DNA of 64,000 nt, from positions 21,676,074 to 21,740,073 of the forward strand of contig OZ007505.1 of assembly GCA_963931865.1 (NCBI GenBank), given 5' to 3'. The position numbers and the translations under genes are program-made. The stretch comes from Axinella damicornis. Lineage: Eukaryota > Porifera > Demospongiae > Axinellida > Axinellidae. The notes beneath the pieces were generated by a model. The model made no database searches, was not told the origin of the DNA, and was given only the letters and a program-made list of their open reading frames with translations. Below, in pieces: positions 13,101-39,000 of this stretch (position 1 is the stretch's first letter; every line of letters starts with the position of its first letter).

Positions 13101-15652
13101 CTGGGTTGCTCTAGCATCCTGCAGCCCCCTAGCCTAGCTGCCTATGATGCTGGGTTGCTCTAGCATCCCGCAGCCCCCTAGCCTAGCTGCCTATGATGCT
13201 GGGTTGCTCTAGCATCCTGCAGCCCCCTAGCCTAGCTGCCTAGGATGCTGGGTTGCTCTAGCATCCTGCAGCCCCCTAGCCTAGCTGCCTATGATGCTGG
13301 GTTGCTCTAGCATCCTGCAGCCCCCTAGCCTAGCTGCCTAGGATGCTGGGTTGCTCTAGCATCCTGCAGCCCCCTAGCCTAGCTGCCTAGGATGCTGGGT
13401 TGCTTTAGCATCCTGCAGCCCCCTAGCCTAGCTGCCTAGGATGCTGGGTTGCTCTAGCATCCTGCAGCCCCCTAGCCTAGCTGCCTATGATGCTGGGTTG
13501 CTCTAGCATCCCACAGCCACCTAGCCTAGCTGCCTAGGATGCTGGGTTGCTCTAGCATCCTGCAGCCCCCTAGCCTAGCTGCCTATGATGCTGGGTTGCT
13601 CTAGCATCCCACAGCCACCTAGCCTAGCTGCCTATGATGCTGGGTTGCTCTAGCATCCCGCAGCCCCCTAGCCTAGCTGCCTATGATGCTGGGTTGCTCT
13701 AGCATCCTGCAGCCCCCTAGCCTAGCTGCCTAGGATGCTGGGTTGCTCTAGCATCCTGCAGCCCCCTAGCCTAGCTGCCTATGATGCTGGGTTGCTCTAG
13801 CATCCTGCAGCCCCCTAGCCTAGCTGCCTATGATGCTGGGTTGCTCTAGCATCCTGCAGCCCCCTAGCCTAGCTGCCTAGGATGCTGGGTTGCTCTAGCA
13901 TCCTGCAGCCCCCTAGCCTAGCTGCCTAGGATGCTGGGTTGCTCTAGCATCCTGCAGCCCCCTAGCCTAGCTGCCTATGATGCTGGGTTGCTCTAGCATC
14001 CCACAGCCACCTAGCCTAGCTGCCTAGGATGCTGGGTTGCTCTAGCATCCTGCAGCCCCCTAGCCTAGCTGCCTATGATGCTGGGTTGCTCTAGCATCCC
14101 ACAGCCACCTAGCCTAGCTGCCTATGATGCTGGGTTGCTCTAGCATCCTGCAGCCCCCTAGCCTAGCTGCCTAGGATGCTGGGTTGCTCTAGCATCCTGC
14201 AGCCCCCTAGCCTAGCTGCCTAGGATGCTGGGTTGCTCTAGCATCCTGCAGCCCCCTAGCCTAGCTGCCTAGGATGCTGGGTTGCTCTAGCATCCTGCAG
14301 CCCCCTAGCCTAGCTGCCTATGATGCTGGGTTGCTCTAGCATCCCACAGCCACCTAGCCTAGCTGCCTAGGATGCTGGGTTGCTCTAGCATCCTGCAGCC
14401 CCCAAGCCTAGCTGCCTATGATGCTGGGTTGCTCTAGCATCCCACAGCCACCTAGCCTAGCTGCCTAGGATGCTGGGTTGCTCTAGCATCCTGCAGCCCC
14501 CTAGCCTAGCTGCCTAGGATGCTGGGTTGCTCTAGCATCCTGCAGCCCCCTAGCCTAGCTGCCTAGGATGCTGGGTTGCTCTAGCATCCTGCAGCCCCCT
14601 AGCCTAGCTGCCTATGATGCTGGGTTGCTCTAGCATCCCACAGCCACCTAGCCTAGCTGCCTATGATGCTGGGTTGCTCTAGCATCCCACAGCCCCCTAG
14701 CCTAGCTGCCTATGATGCTGGGTTGCTCTAGCATCCCACAGCCCCCTAGCCTAGCTGCCTATGATGCAGGGATATAAGCACATACTGAGCTCTGAAGCAG
14801 GGCATAAATGAAGGTGCTGATCACTGAATGAATTACACAGTGAGTACACACAAAATAAAGTTCTTAACTTCAAACATCGGTGAAAAGGAAGTTTTTCCTG
14901 CTCTGAAGTCGTGTTGTTCATGTTACAAAGATTCTGCATGTCCCTATGTGACTATTCAGTGTGCTTGTGTGTTTAGGGCAGGATCCAACTGGTTGATTTC
15001 AACCCCTACTCTCCAATGACTGTGCTTGTGTGCTTAGGGCAGGATCCAACTGGTTGATTTCAATCCCCACTCTCCAATGACGGATGCTCTGCTTTTCACG
15101 TGGGAAGAGTTGTCATACATTGCACTGGGACGGTCGGATGGTGGGAGCAAAGGGCTCCCCATATTGCGGTTCGTGAGTGGAGAGTGTTCTATTCAGCCGT
15201 CAGATTTGCAGAGCTTCAGGCTGCCCAAGGTAGGCAGTAAAACTAGTCAGAAGTCTGGTTCCTAGGACCTTCCTTGTGAAAGACCTGGTTCCAGCCTCAT
15301 TCCTAGACCGTAGCAGAGTCTGGGAATGAGTCCAATCTCTGGGCGTCCTGTCAATCCATGAACACCGAGTACCCACTAATGCAGGATGTTGTGGATTTAT
15401 CAACTGGAGAAGACATCCACAAGTTTGTAGACCTCTTCAGAGATGTGAGTCATTGACCTATCTAACCCCGTTACCAACCCTGTTCCATACTTCGGAGGTG
15501 CACAGCCTCCACCTAGTCCTCTCCTGAGCTCCCAGTAAGAGCCGGGAGAGGACTGGGGACATGCAAAGCTAATGTTGTTGTCCCTTCTCTTCCTGCAGCA
15601 GAAGTTGGAGCAGAAACATAATGGTAGATCAGATGATCATGAACCGATATGA
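10186..15652 (+). CDS. CDC123: CDC123, eIF2 assembly factor
   Basis: CDC123 is an ATP-grasp-fold chaperone that binds eIF2 gamma and promotes assembly of the eIF2 complex in the cytosol. Fourteen exons join in phase: 10186-10242, 10410-10468, 10575-10643, 10839-10902, 11292-11336, 11404-11499, 11575-11681, 11739-11796, 12078-12153, 12665-12787, 12866-12894, 15038-15229, 15385-15444, 15599-15652, giving 362 residues (human 336). Family hallmarks seen: acidic SDTDDSDDDK patch, SLGGAVVPKLNWSSPKDASW, LLLKSSDFISHD, LRKWTHLHPSAEFRCFV, ISQRDPSACYQHL, YVFDVYRIRE, VDFNPHSPMTDALLFTWEE (nucleotide/metal-binding DFNP), and LPKDVVDLSTGEDIHKFVD. The ATG at 10186 is chosen because it alone gives phase-0 joining to exon 2; an upstream ATG at 10175 is in another frame. 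Intron 11 is over 2 kb because of a minisatellite. Confidence 0.96.
10749..10804. mobile_element. Short CCTCGTTCCCAGG-type foldback repeat
   Basis: GCCTCATTCCCAGACCAC is followed after a short loop by its inverse GTGGTCTGGGAATGAGGC. It belongs to the abundant family described at 43597 and 48788 and lies in a CDC123 intron. A second one lies at 10979-11016 (CCTTGTTCCCAGG..CCTGGGAACGAGG). Confidence 0.85.
13031..14766. repeat. 49-bp minisatellite, about 35 units, in CDC123 intron 11
   Basis: The unit runs CTAGCCTAGCTGCCTAGGAT, then GCTGGGTTGCTCTAGCATCC, then TGCAGCCCC. Units alternate between AGGATGCT and ATGATGCT and between CCTGCAGCCCC, CCCACAGCCAC and CCCGCAGCCCC, producing higher-order blocks. 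Every unit contains an inverted repeat around GGATGCT..AGCATCC, so each can form a small hairpin. Confidence 0.97.
14961..15082 (+). repeat. 61-bp tandem duplication of the exon-12 splice acceptor
   Basis: 14961-15021 and 15022-15082 are near-identical. Each holds GTGCTTGTGTG[T/C]TTAG and the first 45 or so coding bases of exon 12 (GRIQLVDFNP...). The second copy continues into the real exon. Use of the first acceptor adds 61 nt and breaks the frame, so the second is probably used. Confidence 0.93.
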
Positions 15653-15838
15653 TGTGCTATGTGTAGCAGAGTATGTTCATGCTAGTCTTACTCCCTCAGA
15701 GTCACTTCTTAACTTGAAGATTAACCTGTCTTTTACATTATAGTACCATGTCCCACTATAGTATCATCTGGGATATTAATGGACACAAAGTAAGGTGTGG
15801 CCTTGTTCCCAGCCCGTCTCAGGCCTGGGAATGAGGCT
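15291..15838. mobile_element. Two short foldback repeats at the CDC123 3' end
   Basis: 15291-15331 (CCTCATTCCTAGAC..GTCTGGGAATGAG) is in intron 12. 15799-15838 (CCTTGTTCCCAG..CCTGGGAATGAGG) is just downstream of the gene. Both belong to the CCTCGTTCCCAGG family. The bases between them include the last two CDC123 exons. Confidence 0.75.
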
Positions 15839-16843
15839 AGGTGGAGGTGGGACTAGTAGCATGCAAGGTCACCTCATGCATCTTGACTATGTCATGCCAG
15901 TAATAGACGATCGAGCTCGATCAGCTGTGATGGATTCCATAATTGTAAGGAAACTAGAACTTCCCGTGCTTTGGCTAATAATTGCAAACGTCAGTGGTTG
16001 ATCTAAAATTCTATCTTGGTGCTGGAAGTGGTGGTGGCAAATTAATTAAAGATCCTATGCTTTGGCTTTCTGGGACAGGTGGCCTGTCACGTGCATGCCA
16101 CTTGACATGTGCATTCACCTTTTATTTTTTGACAGCGTGTATGGATGGTTAATGAGCTCATTGAAAGAGTTTGCAATTGGCTAGAGGACTTCAATACGAA
16201 TCAATAGAACCAGTCAAATGCAATTGAGAATCGATTTAAGAATCTATCTGTGTATCAATCAGTGTGAATCGGATTGATCTAAAATAAGGCATATATATAA
16301 GCTTAGTAGTGGATTGGGTTATTTTGTTGCATTCCATGTTCCATATAGAGGTCAATTATAATGTTGTGTTGCCAAAAATGGCATTGTTGGCAGCAGCGGA
16401 AACCGGATTCCCAAGGTCCCGGGAAGCCAGCCTGGAACAGGAACGAGGCTAAATTCAATGACGTAATATTACGAAAGCCACGCCCCGCGCGCGTTCTGAT
16501 GTTATGATTATCTTTCTCGAGTCGTGATTACTTTTGGGATACGCTCTCAGCTGAGCTTGTTCCGCCCAGTGTCTCTAGAACCCTGTGATGCATAGGAGAG
16601 TCACGTCTTGGTGAGTGACAGTCGAGCCAATAGCTACTTTGCCCTACATGTACAGACATGTCTAGATCTACTTGGATTATGATGCATGCAGTATAGAGGC
16701 AGAGTTGTAGGGTTAACCGCGGTTATGGGTTTCTGCTAGTCTATGACGAGGTAACTCTTACACTGAGCCATGTCTAGGCACTCTTACCTGATCATTGTAC
16801 CACCACAGACCCTCTATGACGAGCCACAGTACCAGGATCGACT
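15653..16843. promoter_or_regulatory. CDC123-NCKIPSD intergenic region and NCKIPSD leader
   Basis: It contains one foldback repeat (15799-15838), a degenerate half copy near 16409-16450 and an AT-rich stretch near 16280. A CpG-richer stretch (about 16450-16620) includes GACGTAATATTACG, CCACGCCCCGCGCGCG and a nearby CTCGAG. The last block is the most promoter-like sequence before the NCKIPSD start, which is an inference from composition and position. Confidence 0.4.
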
Positions 16844-25805
<8,962 letters not shown>

Positions 25806-26229
25806 GCAATGACATTGTCTGATATTTCCTCACAGTGTTAGTGACCTTTGTACTCACACTATTGTGCACATGGCTGTGTGGTTTAGCCCCTCTTCCATAA
25901 TAATGTTTCTGAGTTTTGGAATTGTATTGTTGTCATGCGATGGGTTTGTATACAGTACGTCATGATGTAGTTATCAGATTGTGTAATTTTGCTAGTGAAG
26001 TATGCACTACAATTCAACAGATTTTTATCTCATAACATGTATACAACAGTACAACTAGAGTGTATCATACAAAAAATTATAATCTTTTACCCACAATAGC
26101 CAGAGCATAGTTTGCTGTTAGTCTTGCTGTTCCTATCACTGGCTTCTTGGCGAGGGGGTTACTAGCAATTGAGGTACATGTAGTATGAGAAAACAAGTTG
26201 AGAGGGATAAGTACATGTCTACCCTGCAC

Positions 26230-26425
26230 GTGGATGAGGCCTGGCGGGTTCAAATACTGAATTTGTAGCAGGAAGTCAGGATGGCACTAGTCTAGCTGCT
26301 AGACCCTCCTCTCTCGGAAATGAAGTAACGGAAACACGGAAGGGAGAGGAGGGTCTAGCAGCTAGACTAGGATGGCACACTCGTCTAGCAGCCTGGGGTC
26401 GGAGTGTTTGCCTCCCCAATAACCG
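26230..26425 (+). mobile_element. SINE-like repeat, copy 1 (interrupted)
   Basis: GGCGGGTTCAAATACTGAAT, then TTTGTAGCAGGAAGTCAGGA, then a tRNA-like stretch ending CCTCCCCAATAACCGAG. It matches the copy at 26716. An 82-bp miniature transposon is inserted at 26288-26369. Confidence 0.7.
26288..26369. mobile_element. 82-bp miniature inverted-repeat transposon with 9-bp target duplication
   Basis: Ends are TAGTCTAGCTGCTAGACCCT followed by CCTCTC, and the exact inverse. GGATGGCAC precedes it (26279-26287) and follows it (26370-26378). The uninterrupted sequence at 26762 (GGATGGCACACTCGCTAAGC) confirms the empty site. It is non-coding. Confidence 0.95.
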
Positions 26426-26715
26426 AGTCCATGGGGACAAGGCTGCCCTGTACTTTGGTGAGAGGTCCTAGGGATGTATACCCCTCCATGTGCATGAGGC
26501 TACCCTGTGGATGAGTGAGAGACCCGGCTGGGGACAAGGCTACCCTTGATGTTGGTGACATCATTGCACAATACAAGGCAGACGAATAAGGACCTCACCC
26601 TCCTTCCAAAGCTCAAGTACAAGAAGTCCATCTCATAGAAGTCTTGGCACCGCTTCTCATTTAGCTTTACAGACCTACGTGACCTTTGAACCGGAGGGGG
26701 CGCGCGCAACCGGAA

Positions 26716-27113
26716 GCGGGTTTAAATACTAAATTTGTAGCAAGTTTTGGCGGGAAGTCGGGATGGCACACTCGCTAAGCACTTGCTTTGCAGCCTGGGG
26801 GTTGAGTGTTCGCCTCCCCAATAACCGAGTACGAGTCTGGGCCACTCCGTACACACCGGTTCCTGACTTCCCCGCCTAGCAGCCGGAGTACGCCGGTTCC
26901 CATCTGACCACCGAAGCTAAAGAAAGGTGTTCTGGTAGAAAGCAGGTTAGCCTCCTGTGATTCCAGTCACCGGCGCCTATCCAGCGCTCCTGAGGCTTAC
27001 ACTTCGGTGTCCGACCTGTCACGGAGGGGTAGGTGTGTTGCTAGGTTGTTTTTTTTCTTTTTCTTTTTTTCTTTTCTCTTTCTTCTTTTTTTCTTTTTCT
27101 TTTCTCTTCTATA
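26716..27113 (+). mobile_element. SINE-like repeat, copy 2, with tRNA-like and 5S-rRNA-like parts
   Basis: The left part (about 26760-26830) resembles a tRNA: TGGCACACTCGCTAAGCACT, then TGCTTTGCAGCCTGGGGGTT. The following part (about 26888-26935) includes GCCGGTTCCCATCTGACCAC plus CGAAGCTAA, which matches the conserved 5S rRNA core (GCC..CCGTCTGATCACCGAAGCTAAGC type). A T-rich tail closes it (27048-27113). The two-part origin is an inference from these matches. Confidence 0.55.
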
Positions 27114-27584
27114 GCTGATTTATGTAATATCGTTGTTCTACTTTGTCTTGCCTTTGTTGCCTGTTTTTTTTTTGACCTGGATATAATATTGGTCCATACA
27201 GCAGGAAGTTCATATAGGTACTGGAAACACGCATGCATCTAGAACCAGCCCTGGCCCTAATTAACAATAAACCCTTAATTACTTCCAATTTTCTTTCTGT
27301 AGTCGTCTTCTGTTGCCTAACTGACATTTGAAAAACTTTCCAGAAATGCCACCAAAATTATATGACCATCTATCAGTATTATGCTACCACAATTATCAGT
27401 TCTGTGGTGAAGGGGTCGATCATGCATGGACAACAATATCATTCAACTGTACATCAGCTAACAACTGTTTAGTTTCAACTGCTCACAGCAGCAATACAAA
27501 TAAAAAACATATTCACACATAGTGGAAGGGATACACAAAAAAACAGTATACCACATTCACGTGGAATGTGTCATTTGTTGGCTG

Positions 27585-33761
<6,177 letters not shown>

Positions 33762-34323
33762 GCACAATGTGGGTAACAGAGAGCCTCAGACCAGTGTGTA
33801 GTGTTGCTGTGGGAGTTACACTGCAGTGCAGTAGAGAGGAACTTCTGAAGCTTTCAGCATAATTCGCTGGAGCTCTCCACAAATGATGAACCATAGATAA
33901 CCGGGACTAATAATCTATGGGTGAACTCCACCCTTGTGATGATAGTGTTGTCTATATCCTGCTAACGTTATCGGTTGACGATGTGGCTAGCATACGCACA
34001 GCAGTGCTATACACGGACACGGTTACACACACACACACACACACACACACATACTCACCCTGGCCAGCCTAGCAGATGATGATCGACCTTCTAGACCAGC
34101 TAGTGCGTAGCGTATAGCCGAACTTCCATAGATAACGTCATATGCGTATGCGGGAAATCCCCCCGATTAATATTGAGCATGAGGTAATGTCAAGAGTGTA
34201 TAATAAGGAGGCCTTAGGAGGGTGTAGGGATGGCTGAAGTCATATGGAAGTGCACAGTTGCCTTTGTGCCAGGACACAATAAATGAGTGCTAAAAGTGCT
34301 CATAAAAAAATCCAAGTTATCTT
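33762..34323. promoter_or_regulatory. Upstream region of the coiled-coil gene
   Basis: Non-coding sequence between the start of the coiled-coil gene and the stop of the ubiquitin-like gene. It contains an (AC)n stretch at 34025-34050 and an AT-rich block near 34290. The promoter role is positional only. Confidence 0.35.
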
Positions 34324-35546
34324 CTAAGGACCAGCTGAATTCTCGTCAACACTGCCACTAGTGCTAGCCTCAGGCAGACTGGCCCTATTGGCTTCATGTA
34401 TCCTCAAGCTCTCTGCAGCTATGTGCTCCACTACATCCAGGTTGGCTTTATCAACAGACCGCTTCAGCTCCTGCAGAGAATAGCAAGAAACAGATGCAAT
34501 TGCAACATTGATGGGTTGGAGAAAGAGATGGTGAATCGTACCCTCGTTCCCAGGCCGTCTCCCACTTCGTTTTAAGTCGCATATGTTAGGAGACGGCCTG
34601 GGAACGAGGCTAAGTGAATCGGAGCAGGCAGGCATAGCTATACTAACCAGTATATACAGGCAATAAAGATAGGGAGAAACATTCCTTGCAGCCTGGGAAT
34701 GAGGCTTGCACTTTACCTCCTTGGTAGTAGAAACAATCTTATCAACGTCTTCTTCTGAGAAATGTTTGAGCAATAATGTCTTGAGCTTGGTGAAGTAGGC
34801 ACTCCCCGGGGGAGGAGGGGCCTGCGGAAGTCTTGGGACTCTTCGGCGTATGATTGGCTTTATGGCAAAGAAGATTCGGGAGCCTTCTGATATGTGATAG
34901 TAACGCAGTTTTCGTGCGTCTGTAGGAACAGAATTGCCAGTATCTGAATCACAATAGTCAAGTGAACCTTGACCAACTGAAATTGACAGACTCAGTATGG
35001 TGTATAATATGGGTCTATCCCCTCTCAAATGTATAGCATGCAGGGCTCCTTCCTCTTACACACAGAAGGAAGAGGGAGCCTGGGTACCGAGCTACTTGAA
35101 ACCCTGAGTCTTAAATGCAAGCCAACCTATGCAAATTACGTTCCCTGTACAGTCTAGTAGATATACAACAGCTACTTAGATGCTCACAATCACAACAGAA
35201 TGCCCCATCTTTCGACACTTGGAATGCTGTCAAACTCAGCCTTCATTAGCCTAGCCATGCATGGAGGCTATACGTTGTCGCTAATAGAGTGTCCCTGCTA
35301 CATGGTACACGTACCATCATCTAGCCCCTGCCCCATGTGGACAAGCATCTGACGATCTGGTTCTTCGCCTATCTCCCTCTCGATAGCCTTCTTCAAATCC
35401 AGCACTGTTACATTCTCATTCTCCACCTACGCAGAGTTGAACAGTTTCCTCATGAAACACACTGACCCATGCTTTCCTATCATTTTAATTTTTACCTCTA
35501 CCCGGTACTCTTCCGTCCCATGGGGATCCTTCACCCTCAGCCTCAT
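34324..35546 (-). CDS. Ubiquitin-like-domain protein, family not assigned
   Basis: Four exons (35496-35546, 35315-35426, 34717-34967, 34324-34470) total 561 nt, exactly in frame, giving 186 residues. Residues 1 to ~85 read as a ubiquitin fold: MRLRVKDPHGTEEYRVEVEN, then VTVLDLKKAIEREIGEEPD, QMLVHMGQGLDDGS, and KLRYYHISEGSRIFFAIKP, that is beta-beta-alpha-beta..beta with the usual L-x-D-G-x turn. A basic and proline-rich hinge (RRRVPRLPQAPPPPG) leads to a helical C-terminal part (FTKLKTLLLKHFSEEDVDKI, then ELKRSVDKANLDVVEHIAAE). The end lacks a Gly-Gly, so it is not a conjugated modifier. It may be a shuttle or adaptor, which is inference. It shares a short divergent region with NF-YB. Confidence 0.8.
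34541..34611. mobile_element. Short foldback repeat in the ubiquitin-like gene
   Basis: CCTCGTTCCCAGGCCGTCTC and its inverse GAGACGGCCTGGGAACGAGG. The flanks GGTGAATCG (34530-34538) and AGTGAATCG (34613-34621) are a 9-bp target duplication with one mismatch. Confidence 0.9.
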
Positions 35547-36074
35547 CTTGCTCTCAGAAGTCAAAACACGCCCACTTCAAATTCACAAAGTTTTACGGAA
35601 ATCCGTACTTCCCACTGTAAAGATTCTCATTGGTCGTTCGTCTCCATCGTTGTTGATTGGCTCCCGGGACAGCCAACCAGATTTCCACGAGGTAACAGCG
35701 GCTCTAAACTCAAACGAGTCGCCTGATTGGACAAAGGGCTCGAGATTGCCGGCCTCGCGTCCCCCGTGTGGCTGTCAACAGCTGCCTGGGCTGGAATGGC
35801 TCTTTGTCGGCAATCTCAGATCCCTGGATGCGCGTACTCAAGCTGCGTACTACCTGTGTGTCTAGAAGTATCCGTCGATGGTAGCTAACGGTACATAAGC
35901 TAGACGTGGACACTGGTACTTCACATATTTTGTACAGTACTGGTGGAATTCACTCACCAGTGGATCTTTGAGTTGCATGGGTTAATATTAATTATTCAAA
36001 ATGGCGCCTTTTGTTTGCAGGACATCAGCTGGAGAAAAGGAGACCCCTCCCCCACTTCAGCCAGCTGAGCTGCT
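35547..36074. promoter_or_regulatory. Divergent promoter region, ubiquitin-like gene and NF-YB
   Basis: About 530 bp separate two divergent starts. CCAAT-like words occur on both strands: ATTGG at 35630, 35653 and 35726, and CCAATC near 35683. This would allow NF-Y control of its own subunit gene. That is inference from short words and position. Confidence 0.45.
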
Positions 36075-39000
36075 ATGGCTACCTTGCTGGATCCATCAGC
36101 TCGCCCATCCCAGGGTGGCCCTCATGAAGGCCTTGTTGCAAGCATTGATGTAGGGTTCTCACAAAACAATACTAATTTGACAACTTCATCTGTGCAAGCC
36201 GGCTCATTTGGTACTCTGCAATTCAACTCGGCCAATGCCGCCCTAACATACTCTCTCTCTGGGACATCTGGTGGCAGTGTAGCTTCTGCCAGTTCTGAGA
36301 GTGACGCACATCAGGACCTCAGTCACGTCCTGAGGGGGTTTCAGCATACTGAAGATTTGAACTCGGTGTTACATGTACAACAGCAACCTGAATTAGTCCA
36401 AGGTGAAATAGATCTACCACACAACATGCCCATGGCCATTTTGAAGTTTTATTATGCCCAACGTTTTAGGATACAAGTTATTTCTGTAGTCACTGTAGTT
36501 GAATTAACTAGTTAGCCGAGTTTTGTTTCAGACCAGCCTTCCCTCCACTGTAGATTTGAATGTGATTGCCTCGGGGGATGTGAGCACGGACCCGGAGAAT
36601 CTGAGATTCCAGTATCCCGTTGAGGAAACAACCAGCAAGCCGGCTTCAACTAGGAAAGCCCCAGCTGTTTATAAAGAACAGGTAGAAGCATAACTTCCAG
36701 GACTCCCCCCAAGTTGTATATACGAAACTGGAAGCCATTGTGGAAGAACCATGCATGCAGGCGTACTTCTCCACAGCTTATGGTTCTGGGTCATGTGGTG
36801 GAGGTGGGAGCTTGTGTGCGCTTCACTTCTATTGGTGATACACGAAATTGCCTGGTCCATGGAACAGGCTCATTCCCCTGGGAATGAGGCTATAAGGCGA
36901 TATTGGAGACGTAGTATGTAAGATGGCAAAATGCCATCCAGACCAACTGTGGCTGTCCGGTGTACCTTGCAAGTATGTGTGACAAGCACACTGGTTCCCC
37001 ATACATTACTTGTACACCGAGATTAACCTCGTTCCCCAGCCCCGCCCACTTGCAGTATAGAAAAGCGATGTTCTTCGTGCAACCGAACATGGCACGGGCC
37101 TAGGAACAAGGCTGTACCAAGATGGCCGTCACGGATGCAGTTATGCAGAATCGATGGCATAAAAATAACCTCGTTCCCAGGCCCCACCCAGCTTTTCATC
37201 ACTTGCAAGCGACAGAAAGCTGGGCAGGAACGAGGCTAATAAAATAATGCGAACACTCTATTGTGTGTGTGTGTGATCTGGATCTCTGTATTACAGGATC
37301 GGTTTCTGCCTATTGCCAACGTTGCAAGGACCATGAGGAATGCTGTTCCGAAGAATGGGAAGGTCGGTTTCCAACTTTCCATGCAGTATACTAGGGTTTG
37401 CTCTACAGAGCCATGCTATCAGAGTACTGTGGTAAACTGATTGATTACAGGTCTCCAAGGATGCTAAAGAGTGCATGCAAGAGTGCGTCTCCGAGTTTGT
37501 CAGTTTCATCACCAGCGAGTATCCTTTACCACACAGCTTGAAGTGCAATGAGTTCATTTCCATGCAAGGACAGTGTCTGCATGTGTTACTCCCGAACACC
37601 AGTTCTCAATCACTTGCAGTATGACGGGAACAGGTTACATTAACTAGATAACCACCTTCCCCCTTTCTAGCCTTGATCCTGGGTTCTCTCCAGGTATCCC
37701 AGACTCTCTGCTTACCTAGAAAGGGCTGAGACTGAGCCAGCCCTCCTTTGCTTCTGTAGCTTCACAGTGTACAGGTCCTAATCATTTCTGTACAGTGTGC
37801 ACCATCTCCAGGTTGACAAATACAACTCAATCCATTCATTGAAGGGCCATATCATGAATAGTTCCCAGTGTGCTTGGGCCAATCTTTGTTACTTTCTCAC
37901 TTAAGCACAGCAGAAATTTAATCAGGCTATAATATATAGGAGAGACCTCAATGGTTCCTTAACAGTGCCCCCAGAGCGTGTGACAAGTGTGCACAGGAGA
38001 AGAGGAAGACCATCACGGGAGACGACATCCTCTTTGCGATGGCCACTCTGGGGTTTGACAACTACATTGACCCCCTGCGGCTGTACCTCCAGAAGTACAG
38101 AGAGGTACGTGGTAGAGTTTAGATTCACTAGGAGGATATCCTCTGAGTGGGTGTGGCATATCCAACATCCTCATCTAATTGGCCATCTGCTTTTACTTCC
38201 TTGGCAACGACTTAAGAAGTGCTGCAGGCATCAATGTAGTTTATTATGACCTGTTCTACTCTTCCTAGAGTGGGGCATGTCAGTACGACTGCCTACTAAG
38301 CTCTATTCAGAATCAGAGTGCTGCAGTTGCCCCAACCATTAGTTAATTACACTCCTGGTATAGAGAAAATTATGCCCCAAAAATAAAAACCTCCTGGGCT
38401 CAGTGGAGGACATGGAGAGATTCTGACTACACCATCATCATTCTAATTTTTGACTGACCCAAGCATACAATATTTATGCTGAAACTCACCTTTGTGGTGG
38501 AGTTATGACCCTAACCCTAATCCTAACCCTAACTTTTGGCCTCCTTGTGTGGGTGGATTTTTTTTTTCCGTTCCGGATCCGCTGGGAATGAGACAGCCAC
38601 GTGTGCACTATTAAATTGAGACGATCCAGCCTATGCCCGACCGGCAACCTTGGAGCTGTAAGTACGAGCTGGTGGATGCAATCAGAGTCTGCTCGGGGTG
38701 AGAGTAATACCAGAGTACCATTCTGAACGGTGAGCTTGCCCTGCCGGCGAGATGCACCTGGTCCAATCACCAGTACTAGTAGTGCGGTGGCTATTTACGA
38801 ATGCCCTAGCTACAACGGTTCTGACTAAACAGGCCCGCAGGGAGGAGGGGTTCGAGGGGGTTCGGACGAACTGATGATTATGTGCTGGAACTCACCTTGG
38901 TGGTGGAGATATGAGCGCTTTTGTCTCGCCGTTAGTCGCTTCTTAGGAAAGGCACATGAAGATTCTGACCACACGGCCGTGATCACTGATCGTTCACTGA

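Larger units (their letters stand above)
25806..27584. other. Intergenic region made mainly of short interspersed repeats
   Basis: Convergent 3' ends: NCKIPSD stops at 25805 and the coiled-coil gene at 27585. Besides the repeats listed separately it contains AT-rich sequence near 25980-26090, an (T,C)-rich tail at 27048-27113, and no supported gene. Confidence 0.6.

Noticed and set aside
38508..38533. Telomere or chromosome-fusion scar
   Set aside because: Only about four imperfect CCCTAA units, inside a dispersed repeat copy; too short for that interpretation.
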